DNA of 28,037 nucleotides. Origin: a bacterium UBP8_UBA817. Lineage in GTDB: Bacteria; Margulisbacteria; Marinamargulisbacteria; UBA817. Where the stretch lies: NCBI GenBank assembly GCA_002296285.1, contig DBHX01000010.1:1-28037 (forward strand), written 5' to 3'. A model generated the notes under the pieces. That model ran no database searches. It saw only the letters and a list, made by a program, of their open reading frames with translations, and was not told the DNA's origin. Positions 1-7,382 of this stretch are shown in pieces. Position 1 is the first letter of the stretch, and every line of letters begins with the position of its first letter. A program made the position numbers and the translations under genes.

Positions 1-867
1 GAAATAGATATTTCAAGAGGGGATGTATTGGTTGCAAAAGACACAAGTGCCGCGATTGGAAATTGCTTTTTAACCACGCTGCTTTGGATGAATGAAGACG
101 AATTGGTTCCAGGGAAATCCTATTGGATTAAAACCAGAGCGAAATTGTTATCAGGAACCATTGAGAAACCCAATCATTTATTGAATATTAATACGTTAGA
201 GAAATGTGATGCAGACACATTGAGATTAAATGAAATTGGTGAATGCATTTGTCATTTTGATCAAGATGTGGCCTTTGAGCCATATAATGAAAATCCACAT
301 TTAGGTAGTTTTATAATTATTGATCGACAAACCAACAATACGATTGGAATGGGACTTATTAAACAAAGTGTTGGTCAAGAAAGTTGGGCGGATCGCCATG
401 TCGCGGAGCGAAATAAATATTGGAGTTCAGGTCAGGTGTCTTATTTGGACCGATCGCATAAAAATCAACATCACCCCATGCTTATTGTATTAACGGGGCA
501 TGTGACTCGTGAAGACTATTACAATGTTGGAACGTTGATTGAAAAGGCGTTGTTTGATCAAGCGATTCAGGCCTACCGTTACGGGTTTCAATTTTTACGT
601 TTGGCGGATGCCGATGCCGTGTCTATTTCGGAATTGAGGCAAGATATGTTTCGTCAATTGTTGGATATTGGTTACGCTTTTATGGATGCGGGGATGGTGT
701 TTATCACTGCCATTCGTGGCTTAACGGCGATGGAGGCTCAGCAACTAAAAACCATTAATCAGCCTTTTGAGGTATTGATTGTTGATTTAGAAAAACCATC
801 ATCATTGGCTGATTTTCAGTGGTCTGAAACGGTTGTGCCAGATATTATTCACCGGTTGAAGGCGTAG
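1..867 (+). CDS. cysN: CysN-CysC fusion, 3' part (ATP sulfurylase GTPase subunit + degenerate APS kinase domain)
   Basis: The gene enters from the left edge: codon 1 of the window is already in frame (EIDISRGDVLVAKD), a motif of the domain after the GTPase in CysN. CysN is the GTP-driven subunit that stimulates ATP sulfurylase (CysD) to make APS from sulfate. The first ~125 visible residues are the CysN beta-barrel end (GSFIIIDRQTNNTIGMGLI). The last ~150 align in layout with the APS kinase (CysC) domain of CysNC fusions: LIVLTGH, then DAGMVFITAIRG in place of DAGLIVLTAFISP, then FEVLIVDLE. The Walker A loop expected after LTG (GLSGAGKST) reads GHVTREDYY, and the DGDNVRHGL motif is also lost, so kinase activity is unlikely. 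The fold may persist as a structural or regulatory domain (inference). It ends in TAG, 62 bp before the next gene. Confidence 0.88.
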   Translation, partial: EIDISRGDVLVAKDTSAAIGNCFLTTLLWMNEDELVPGKSYWIKTRAKLLSGTIEKPNHLLNINTLEKCDADTLRLNEIGECICHFDQDVAFEPYNENPHLGSFIIIDRQTNNTIGMGLIKQSVGQESWADRHVAERNKYWSSGQVSYLDRSHKNQHHPMLIVLTGHVTREDYYNVGTLIEKALFDQAIQAYRYGFQFLRLADADAVSISELRQDMFRQLLDIGYAFMDAGMVFITAIRGLTAMEAQQLKTINQPFEVLIVDLEKPSSLADFQWSETVVPDIIHRLKA

Positions 868-929
868 TTTTTAATTTATGCCATCGAGGTTTGTATTATT
901 TGTGATGATGAAGAAATGGCATTAAGCTT

Positions 930-1781
930 ATGACTTTGGATGCCTTAGAGTTACAGGTATTAATTAAAAAGGCTTTATTTAAATCTCAAAAGGGTGTGGA
1001 TTCTTTTATTGCATCTGCAACGATTGATGACGCGTTTTTAAATCTTCAAATCGATACTGATGGTTTTGATTCAAAACACGCGATGAAGTTGGCCCTTCAG
1101 TTGACGTTTTGGTCCGTATTGAATGGTGGTGGCCCATTTGGTGCTGTTATTGTTAAGAATGACCGTATTATATCCTATGGGTCGAATCATGTGGTCAAGC
1201 ATTCAGATCCAACGGATCATGGTGAGGTGAATGCTTTGAGGCGTGCCTTTTTACATGCCAAACAGTCCGATGTAATGGGGGCAACATTGTTTACAAGTAC
1301 GTATCCATGCCCCATGTGCTGTGGCTTGGCCATTGATTCTGGCATTGATCAGATTGTCTATTGCAATACGGAATTGGATGCGGAAACACATGGTGGCTTT
1401 AAAGACCAAATTTTTTGGGAAAAGGTTAACACTGTTGCTCAAAGTCAAGCGTCATCTTTGACTCATTTTAGAATGGATGGGAACTCGATTGTGGTGTTAC
1501 CAGACAATGGGGAATCGTTGGATATTGTTTTGCGTCGTTATTGTCAGGTCCATGGCGTTGAGCCAAAGGGGTTGCGGTTTGATTCGCATGTTGAAAACAT
1601 TGCATTATCGCTATATGAGTATACGGCGTTGCATTGGGCTGGTGTAGACTTGCCCAAGAGTGTTGGCATAAAATCATTCAGTTTACCTAAATTTGTGCAA
1701 GATTGTGACTTTCAACATGTTGGGCAATCTATTTTTCAATTATTTAAACAAATAGGGGATGATTATGGTCAAAAGTGCTAG
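930..1781 (+). CDS. Guanine/cytidine-deaminase family zinc hydrolase (GuaD/TadA-like)
   Basis: A cytidine-deaminase-fold hydrolase of 283 aa, longer than typical GuaD (~155-160 aa). The catalytic core spans about residues 60-170. GGPFGAVIVKNDRII is followed by HGEVNALR, the zinc/proton-shuttle motif (usually HAE), and then PCPMCCG, the two zinc cysteines. The TELDAETHGGFKD segment resembles the guanine-deaminase C-terminal region more than TadA. Purine salvage (guanine to xanthine) is the best guess, but substrate cannot be read from sequence. About 60 residues precede the core and about 110 follow; I do not recognise either extension. The HGE variant is unusual. No clear -10 box or Shine-Dalgarno lies ahead of ATG 930, so it may be read through from cysNC. 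Confidence 0.8.
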   Translation: MTLDALELQVLIKKALFKSQKGVDSFIASATIDDAFLNLQIDTDGFDSKHAMKLALQLTFWSVLNGGGPFGAVIVKNDRIISYGSNHVVKHSDPTDHGEVNALRRAFLHAKQSDVMGATLFTSTYPCPMCCGLAIDSGIDQIVYCNTELDAETHGGFKDQIFWEKVNTVAQSQASSLTHFRMDGNSIVVLPDNGESLDIVLRRYCQVHGVEPKGLRFDSHVENIALSLYEYTALHWAGVDLPKSVGIKSFSLPKFVQDCDFQHVGQSIFQLFKQIGDDYGQKC

Positions 1782-1812
1782 TTGCTGGGTGGCTTCTTTT
1801 TTGTTTATCCTA

Positions 1813-1828
1813 TGGTAAACTAAATTCA
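1813..1828 (+). promoter_or_regulatory. Predicted leaderless extended -10 promoter for proA-like gene
   Basis: TGG-TAAACT (TG at 1813-1814, hexamer 1816-1821) ends 7 nt before ATG 1829. No convincing -35. The TG dinucleotide makes this an extended -10. Transcription would start at or within a base or two of the ATG. Confidence 0.5.
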
Positions 1829-3349
1829 ATGACACCATGTGAGGTAAAAATGACAACACTAACGGAATTAAGATCGGGGATGCAACTGATTTATGACGGT
1901 AATAAAGTATATACGGTTACCGATGATGTCGCCCAACAATTTTCAGCCGGTGATCAACTGGTATTTATTCGTGGCTTTGATGCTCCGATTATTATTCCAA
2001 AAACATCCATTGATTTGGTGGACGCTGATATTAAGGCGGCAACGAATGGTTTTTACGCATTATCTCAAGTGAGTGATGATGCCATTAATGATTTTTATGA
2101 TGCATTTTCTCGCAATTTAAATGACGATGCCATTTGGTCCAATATTCAGGCTGTGAATGATGAGGATGTGGCGGCGGCTAAGGCTAAGGGGCGTTCGGTA
2201 ACCCGTTTAATTGCGGATGATAAATGCCGTCAAAATATGGTGGCTGGTTTATTGGATTTTAAGCGTCAACAGGTGCAACGGGTATCGGCTATTTCAGAGG
2301 TTCATCATGAGGGTTGGTCTGTGGATTTATTAAAGAGTCCGTTGGGTGTCGTAGGCTTTGTGTTTGAAGGTCGGCCCAATGTGATTGCGGATGCTACAGG
2401 GGTATTAAAAAGTGGAAATTCTGTGGTATTTCGTGTTGGACGGGATGCTTTAGCAACGGCACGTGCCATTGTGAATGAGGCCTTGGTTCCGGCCCTTGAT
2501 TCTGTTGGTATTTCTAGAGATGCGATTCGTTTGATTGAATCACCCGAACGATCCACCGCATGGGCGTTATTTTCCAATCCGGGCTTGAACCTGGCGGTTG
2601 CTCGGGGGAGTGGGGAAGCGGTGCGGATGTTGGGTGGAATTGCTCAGCAATATGGTATTCCCGTGAGTCTGCATGGCACGGGAGGTGCGTGGATGATGAC
2701 CAATGCATCAACGGATTTGGGTCGTTTGCACGATGCAATTATTGGTTCATTGGATCGCAAGGTATGCAATACATTAAATACAATATGTATTTTAAAGTCT
2801 GAGGTTGAAGCTCAGCTTCCAGTGGTCTTAAATGCATTAAAATGCGCAGGCGAGGCCTTGGAGCAACCGTATAAAGCACATATTGAACAGTCATCGACGT
2901 CTTATTTTTCTGAGGATGATTTTAAAATCAGCGTTTCTGTTGAGCGTGCGGCAGGGGTTCAAAATGAAGCACAGTTTGAATTGATTGATGAAGCTCAGTT
3001 GGGTATTGAATGGGAGTGGGAAAAAACACCAGAGGTAACACTGGTGGTGGTGGATCGTTTGGAAGATGCAATTCGCTTGTTTAATGCGTATTCGCCCCAA
3101 TTTGTGGCCAGTTTAATTACTCAATCGCAGTTGGAGTTGGTTCGTTTTTTTAACCAAGTAAATGCCCCTTTTGTTGGCAATGGCATGACCCGATGGGTGG
3201 ATGGTCAGTATGCGCTGAATTCACCTGAGTTGGGATTATCCAACTGGGAAAATGGTCGCTTTTTGGCACGATCCGCCATTTTAAGTGGGGATAGTGTGTT
3301 TACAACACGCATTAAAATGAACCAAGTGGTATCGGAGTTGAAGCGCTAA
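1829..3349 (+). CDS. proA: Gamma-glutamyl phosphate reductase-like protein (ProA family)
   Basis: ProA reduces gamma-glutamyl phosphate to glutamate-5-semialdehyde (proline synthesis, NADPH, cytoplasm). Family marks: AAAKAKGRS (DVAAAKA region), GVVGFVFEGRPNVIADA, LKSGNSVVFRVG, and the catalytic cysteine in RKVCNTLNT. It is 506 aa against ~415-420 in the family. An extra ~60 residues at the N terminus (VYTVTDDVAQQF...GDQLVFIRGF) are not part of usual ProA, and the C-terminal segment is divergent, so it may be an unusual ProA or a related aldehyde dehydrogenase. Start choice: ATG 1829 lies 7 nt behind an extended -10. ATG 1850, seven codons on, has GAGG ahead of it and is the alternative. The open frame extends upstream to 1775, but that part overlaps the deaminase end. 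No proB is in the window. Its TAA shares a base with the next ATG. Confidence 0.82.
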   Translation: MTPCEVKMTTLTELRSGMQLIYDGNKVYTVTDDVAQQFSAGDQLVFIRGFDAPIIIPKTSIDLVDADIKAATNGFYALSQVSDDAINDFYDAFSRNLNDDAIWSNIQAVNDEDVAAAKAKGRSVTRLIADDKCRQNMVAGLLDFKRQQVQRVSAISEVHHEGWSVDLLKSPLGVVGFVFEGRPNVIADATGVLKSGNSVVFRVGRDALATARAIVNEALVPALDSVGISRDAIRLIESPERSTAWALFSNPGLNLAVARGSGEAVRMLGGIAQQYGIPVSLHGTGGAWMMTNASTDLGRLHDAIIGSLDRKVCNTLNTICILKSEVEAQLPVVLNALKCAGEALEQPYKAHIEQSSTSYFSEDDFKISVSVERAAGVQNEAQFELIDEAQLGIEWEWEKTPEVTLVVVDRLEDAIRLFNAYSPQFVASLITQSQLELVRFFNQVNAPFVGNGMTRWVDGQYALNSPELGLSNWENGRFLARSAILSGDSVFTTRIKMNQVVSELKR

Positions 3350-3720
3350 TGGGGATTATATTCATTGTTCGTAATGTGTTGGGTGAGCTGATTGTTTTTT
3401 TTGATTGGTTATTTCAGCCCACCCAAGTGAAACGCTCGGCCGATGCTCAGGCCCGGTTGGATCAACAATGCCAATCGTTATTGGTGTATGAGTTTCGTCG
3501 CTGCCCTTTTTGCGTGAAAGTGCGCCGTCACATGCGTCGCTTGAATCTTCGCATTGAGCGCAGGGACATTAAAAAGAACCCGGAGTATCGGTCTGAGTTA
3601 ATGGCTGGTGGTGGAAAGACCATGGTTCCTTGCCTTAGGGTTGAATCTGAAGACGGGGTGGAGTGGTTGTATGAATCGACCGATATTAATGCCTATTTAA
3701 CATCCATGGTGAATGCCTAA
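3349..3720 (+). CDS. Membrane-anchored glutaredoxin
   Basis: A 123 aa thioredoxin-fold protein. The N-terminal ~20 residues (IIFIVRNVLGELIVFFDWLF) form a hydrophobic stretch likely to anchor it in the inner membrane with the redox domain in the cytoplasm. It has the dithiol active site RRCPFCVKVRRHMRRL around residue 49, the cis-proline TMVPCLRV, and a glutathione-binding-like ESTDINAYL at the end. The whole layout (FFDWLF, then a 'KRS' linker, CPFC, AGGGK) is that of a glutaredoxin common in Gammaproteobacteria (family knowledge, not searched). The start overlaps the previous stop (TAATG), so translation is probably coupled to proA. Role: reduction of disulfides or glutathionylated proteins near the membrane; target unknown. 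Confidence 0.87.
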   Translation: MGIIFIVRNVLGELIVFFDWLFQPTQVKRSADAQARLDQQCQSLLVYEFRRCPFCVKVRRHMRRLNLRIERRDIKKNPEYRSELMAGGGKTMVPCLRVESEDGVEWLYESTDINAYLTSMVNA

Positions 3721-3728
3721 CTTTTTTT

Positions 3729-4346
3729 ATGAGTACTTATACAATTACTGAGTTGCCGTTATTGATTTCCACGCCATTGGAATGGGCAACAAAGGTATTG
3801 GCTGACCCCATTGATTTATTAAATGATCATGCTCATTTGGAAAAAAAGGCGGCAAATAATGCGATGGATATGCTCAATCGTTGGCCCACCAATCCGCCCC
3901 CTGCGTCGTGGGTAGCGAATATGATTCATGTGGCCAAGGATGAAGTTGAGCATTTGCATGTGGTAAATAAGCTTTTGGAACGCCGGGGTGGGGTGATGAG
4001 TAAATCCCATAAAAATGCCTATGCTGCGGCATTAAATGGGTTGATTCGGTTGGGGGAGGGGCACAAGGAGCATGTGGACCGGTTATTGGTATCGGCGTTG
4101 ATTGAGTGTCGGAGCTGTGAACGGTTTGCCTTGTTGGCTGAGGCCAGTGACGGTGTGGATGATGAATTGCACCACTTGTATTCAGAGTTATGGCGGTCGG
4201 AGCACGGACATTATGCGGTTTTTTTGGAAATGGCGCGACTTATTACCTCAGAATCAATCGATGAGCGTTGGGCGTTGTTTTTAGAAGAAGAGGCTAAAAT
4301 CATTCAACAACAACCTTTTTCATGCTCCATGCATGGATGGGTTTAG
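3729..4346 (+). CDS. miaE: tRNA-(ms2io6A37) hydroxylase MiaE
   Basis: MiaE is a non-heme di-iron monooxygenase that hydroxylates the isopentenyl group of ms2i6A37 in tRNAs reading U-starting codons; it needs O2. At 205 aa it has the usual length. The ferritin-like four-helix ligand motifs are visible: DHAHLEKKAA near residue 33, KDEVEHLHVV near 72, LIECRSCERF near 126, and LYSELWRSEHGHY near 150, giving the Glu/His iron ligands. It starts 8 nt after the glutaredoxin stop with only a T-run (no Shine-Dalgarno) before the ATG, as last gene of proA-grx-miaE. MiaA and MiaB, which make its substrate, are not in the window. Confidence 0.93.
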   Translation: MSTYTITELPLLISTPLEWATKVLADPIDLLNDHAHLEKKAANNAMDMLNRWPTNPPPASWVANMIHVAKDEVEHLHVVNKLLERRGGVMSKSHKNAYAAALNGLIRLGEGHKEHVDRLLVSALIECRSCERFALLAEASDGVDDELHHLYSELWRSEHGHYAVFLEMARLITSESIDERWALFLEEEAKIIQQQPFSCSMHGWV

Positions 4347-4385
4347 TTATTCCCCTTATTCTTCTCGATGATACTAAAAACATGC

Positions 4386-4420
4386 TTTAAATTGCATTGG
4401 CATTGCGTTACATTAAAGGT
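4386..4420 (+). promoter_or_regulatory. Predicted leaderless promoter for aldo/keto reductase
   Basis: TTTAAA (4386-4391), 17 bp spacer, TACATT (4409-4414), then exactly 6 nt to ATG 4421. Predicts a 5' end at or next to the start codon. Confidence 0.5.
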
Positions 4421-5383
4421 ATGCAATACCGTCGTTTAGGTTCATCCGGTTTACAGATAAGTGCCTTATCCTTTGGGTCTTGGGTGACGTTTTCCAAGCA
4501 AGTCGATGAGGATGTTGCTTACCAATTGATGACTCATGCCTATGATCAAGGGGTAAACTTTTTTGATAATGCCGAAGTTTATGAGCAAGGTCAAGCCGAA
4601 GTATTGATGGGTAGGGCCATAAAAAAGGCAGGCTGGGGGCGAGATACTTATTGTGTGTCATCCAAGGTGTTTTGGGGTGGTCAGAAACCAACCCAACGGG
4701 GGTTATCCAAAAAGCATGTGCATGATGCCTGTCATGCGGCGTTGGAGCGGTTACAGGTGGATTATTTGGACCTGTATTTTTGCCATCGTCCGGACCCGGA
4801 TACGCCAGTATTTGAAACGGTGTTTGCTATGAACGACTTGATTACTCAAGGAAAAATACTGTACTGGGGCACGTCAGAATGGAAGCCGAACCAATTGATT
4901 GAAGCTTATAAGGTGGCGTCGAAATATGGGTTGCGAGGCCCTGTGATGGAGCAGCCGGAATACAACTTATTTAATCGTAAAAATGTTGAGTTGGATTTAA
5001 AGCCAATTATTGATAAATACGGGTTGGGGACCACCATTTGGTCGCCCTTATGTTCAGGCATGTTAACGGGTAAGTATCAGGATGGGATTCCAAAAGGGTC
5101 GCGTTTTGATTTAGAGGGGTATGAATGGTTAAAGGATCGTTACCATAGCGATGTGGGGCAACAACGCATTCAGCAGGTGAATCAGATGGCGCATATTGTT
5201 CGTGACTTAGATGCTACGTTATCGCAGGTGGCGATTGCTTGGTGCCTTAAGAACCCTGATGTATCTACCGTGATTTTGGGTGCTTCCAATATGGATCAAT
5301 TAACTGAAAACTTGGCTAGTTTGGATGTGGTGGATCAATTGGATGATTTGGTTATGCTTGAATTGGACCAATTATTTTAGAAG
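4421..5383 (+). CDS. Aldo/keto reductase, voltage-gated K+ channel beta-subunit type
   Basis: A TIM-barrel NADPH-dependent oxidoreductase of 320 aa, close to the AKR6/Kv-beta group. The catalytic tetrad is complete: Asp and Tyr in FFDNAEVYEQGQAE, Lys in SSKVFWGG, and His in LYFCHRPDPDTP. The NADPH-binding loop near the end reads VSTVILGASNMDQLTENL. I place the start at ATG 4421 (MQYRRLGSSGLQISAL), where the conserved fold begins and a -10 box sits 6 nt upstream. An in-frame TTG 24 bp earlier lies over the promoter and is unlikely. It stands alone, and its physiological carbonyl substrate cannot be told. There is no sign of a channel alpha subunit nearby. Confidence 0.9.
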
Positions 5384-5478
5384 CGTTTTGATTTAATCAG
5401 GTATATTGGATGATACGTAGTGTTGTTTAGGGTATTTTGGATGCCCTTTGCAAAATGATGGGCCATATTTTCCTTTAA

Positions 5479-6177
5479 TTATTTTTTTCCAAAGGTTGGG
5501 TAACGGTATAATTGGTTAATATTTCCTTGATTATAAAACTTAACTTTAAGATTATCTAAAATGTCTTTTTTAATATAAAATGCATTGGTTCCGGTGGATT
5601 CCACGTAGACCAATTCATACCCTTTTTTACGAGCGAGTCGTGTCATGGCCAGTAAGCTTGCACCAAAATAACGTGATCCATTCCAGACTGTAAATGGACG
5701 ATAGGGAACGATTTTATCTTCATTCGGTGGGGTTGATGTATTTACTTCTGCAACAATGACTCTTGGCTTGTATTTGGGTGATAATGCGTTTAAAACCCAA
5801 AAATCATTCTAATCAATGTCGATGGAAAGTAGATCAAACGATTCTGGAACATTGTATTTTTCAAATAATTCATTAATATTTTCAGCAGTAATGAACTCTT
5901 TTTTTAAATTTATGGCGTCATTTTCATTCCCGCCATCCATTAATAGTCCATTAAATTAATGTTGTTCTCTAAAAAATCTGCTGTTGCATTCAGATCCATT
6001 TTCTACGCCAAATTTAACGTAGTATCGATTGGTGATATGTATTTCTTGAAATATTTTCTCTATAACACCGTCTTCCCCATTTTGAGAGTAATAACGTTTT
6101 TCATAATCATAAAGAAAAATATCCTTATTTTTAAATTTTGCTACTTTGTTTTTTATTTTGTTTAGTAGTTTATACAT
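5479..6177 (-). pseudogene. FkbM-type SAM methyltransferase, inactivated by two in-frame stops
   Basis: One reading frame of 233 codons runs through the entire stretch but is broken by TAA at codon 74 (5956-5958) and TAG at codon 123 (5809-5811). Homology is clear on both sides of each stop: RYYSQNGEDGVIEKIF and YVKFGVENGSECNSRF, then NGLLMDGGNEND and PESFDLLSIDID, stop, NDFWVLNALSPKYKPRVIV, ending TFGKK. These are the SAM-binding and central motifs of Methyltransf_21 (FkbM) enzymes, which methylate sugars or lipids in surface polysaccharides. There is no frameshift, so loss looks recent. CATAAT (complement of 6185-6190) stands 7 nt ahead of its ATG, the same leaderless layout as live genes here. 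Both stops are one C-to-T change from a Gln codon. The first fits a position that is often Gly or Trp-adjacent in the family, the second is usually Gly. Confidence 0.82.
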
Positions 6178-6448
6178 ATACGTAATTATGTGCTTTTTTT
6201 TTAATACTTTTTTATAAGTTTTTTAATTTAAAATGCTGCTTTTCTGGTATGGTGATCATTTCTTTCTTTTGATTAAAACATTGTTTGTTGTTCAATTATT
6301 ATTCATCGGGAAACATGCTTATGTTGTCAAAACTCTGACGATCATTCGGTCTTCGACGTTTTGATCATAAAGGATTGAAACTTGGAGGGGATAAGTGCTT
6401 ACCTACAGGCATTAAAAAAGCGATTTCAAGATCAGTTTTTTTACTTTT

Positions 6449-6524
6449 TGGAGCGGGAGAAGGGCTTCGAACCCTCAACCTTCGGCTTGGAAGGCCGATG
6501 CTCTACCAATTGAGCTACTCCCGC
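6449..6524 (-). tRNA. tRNA-Gly (anticodon UCC)
   Basis: Read on the minus strand from 6524: acceptor GCGGGAG, D-arm GCTCAATTGGTAGAGC, anticodon loop CTTCCAA with anticodon TCC, T-arm with GGTTCGAAGCC, closing CTCCCGC. The discriminator T and an encoded CCA (6449-6451) complete 76 nt. The U73 discriminator is typical of bacterial tRNA-Gly. All stems pair. A possible promoter ahead of it (TAATAC 17 bp from TTAGTC) is weak. Confidence 0.97.
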
Positions 6525-6589
6525 TTGGTTATGAAGTATTATTACAATACAATAAATTGACTAAAAATGAAATGTCTTTTACGGCATCA

Positions 6590-6626
6590 TTGCATTTAAA
6601 TTATCTCAATTGATACTATGTTATAT
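6590..6626 (+). promoter_or_regulatory. Predicted leaderless promoter for small membrane protein
   Basis: TTGCAT (6590-6595), 18 bp, TACTAT (6614-6619), then 7 nt to ATG 6627. Confidence 0.4.
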
Positions 6627-6908
6627 ATGACTCTATTAACAACGTTTTTTTTGAGCACATTCTTATTGTTGTATTCCATTTTTTATCCCCTTTTTAAGCG
6701 CCCTATTTTTGCAACCTATGTCGTTATTCTACTTATTTTATCTTTTTGTGCATTTCGATTGTTTCGATACTTAAGAACCCAATCATTTGCCAAGACAAAC
6801 ATCACGCAAAAATTACGATTGGGTTGTTTATGGGGCCTTCAGCTGTATTTTTCGTCAATGATCATTTGGTATGTTTTTATTCATTTTAAAACTTATAAAA
6901 TTATGTGA
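6627..6908 (+). CDS. Hypothetical small membrane protein
   Basis: A 93 aa protein that I do not recognise. About three hydrophobic segments are visible: residues ~2-21 (TLLTTFFLSTFLLLYSIFYP), ~28-46 (FATYVVILLILSFCAF), and ~70-86 (LWGLQLYFSSMIIWYVF), with a basic loop between the second and third. I chose ATG 6627 over the in-frame ATG 6618 because the latter overlaps the likely -10 box. It lies between tRNA-Gly and a decayed stretch. The amphipathic, membrane-like pattern and own promoter make it plausible but not certain. Confidence 0.5.
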   Translation: MTLLTTFFLSTFLLLYSIFYPLFKRPIFATYVVILLILSFCAFRLFRYLRTQSFAKTNITQKLRLGCLWGLQLYFSSMIIWYVFIHFKTYKIM

Positions 6909-7347
6909 ACGTATATTTTTTGATATTATTTATACATGAATCCGATCAGTCCTTTTTCTTCTGGTGTTAAAACATCGGTGCCTTCGAGACAGACATTGCC
7001 TGAAATGATGTTTTAGCGATTGCCTGGTTTAGTGGCCGTTTATCCCTTTGGATGGCCAATGTGTGCATGCAACAGGTATTTAAGGTGCCTTCCAATGGAT
7101 TTGATCAGACGACCTGTGACGTGCATGGTGAGTTAGCGAATAATGATGCTTGGTTTCTTAATATCCATGATTTCAACACGTTATTTTTATAATTCAGCAA
7201 TGAATGCGCCATCTTTGCAATTTTCTGGCCGAGAGTGGGGTGTGTTTTTGCGATCTTCGTTTTCTCCAATGGGGGTGATACAAAAAGCCTTTTGGAAATC
7301 TACGGCCCATATTCTCATGCATATTCGATAAAGTCATCCATTTAATT
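6909..7347 (+). other. Gene-free stretch, probably decayed coding DNA
   Basis: No intact gene. The stretch looks richer in GC than its flanks and keeps long broken frames on both strands. On plus, a frame from ATG 6937 to 7332 has only two stops. On minus, segments such as CITPIGENEDR, HVTGRLIKSIGRH and GTDVLTPEEKGLIGF appear in frames interrupted by stops, and another minus frame reads NPLEGTLNTCCMHTLAIQRD with one TGA. I cannot decide which strand was coding nor name a family. A dead gene on the minus strand is my best guess. Confidence 0.3.
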
Positions 7348-7382
7348 TTGGTGCATTTAAAATTTACTGTTAATATTTGATT
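7348..7382 (+). promoter_or_regulatory. Predicted leaderless promoter for comEC
   Basis: TTGGTG (7348-7353), 17 bp, TAATAT (7371-7376), then 6 nt to ATG 7383. Confidence 0.45.

Noticed and set aside
1775..1828. Extended N-terminus of the ProA-like protein from TTG 1775
   Set aside because: It would overlap the deaminase stop and read through the -10 box; the hydrophobic run it adds is not a ProA feature.
5430..5460. Hairpin GGGTAT/ATGCCC after the aldo/keto reductase as terminator
   Set aside because: Six-pair stem with a G-U pair and no T-run.
5479..6177. Recoded stop codons (UGA=Gly or UAA/UAG=Gln code) to explain in-frame stops
   Set aside because: Well-conserved genes here end naturally at all three codons (proA, thiG, polA TAA; ispH, comEC TAG; purD, typA TGA) and have no internal ones, so pseudogenes are simpler.
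6371..6382. GATTGAAAC, similar to the end of many CRISPR repeats
   Set aside because: It occurs once, with no repeat-spacer pattern around it.
7143..7331. 62-codon plus-strand frame as a gene
   Set aside because: It competes with equally open minus-strand frames and is cut off upstream by a stop in the same protein-like run; treated as part of decayed DNA.
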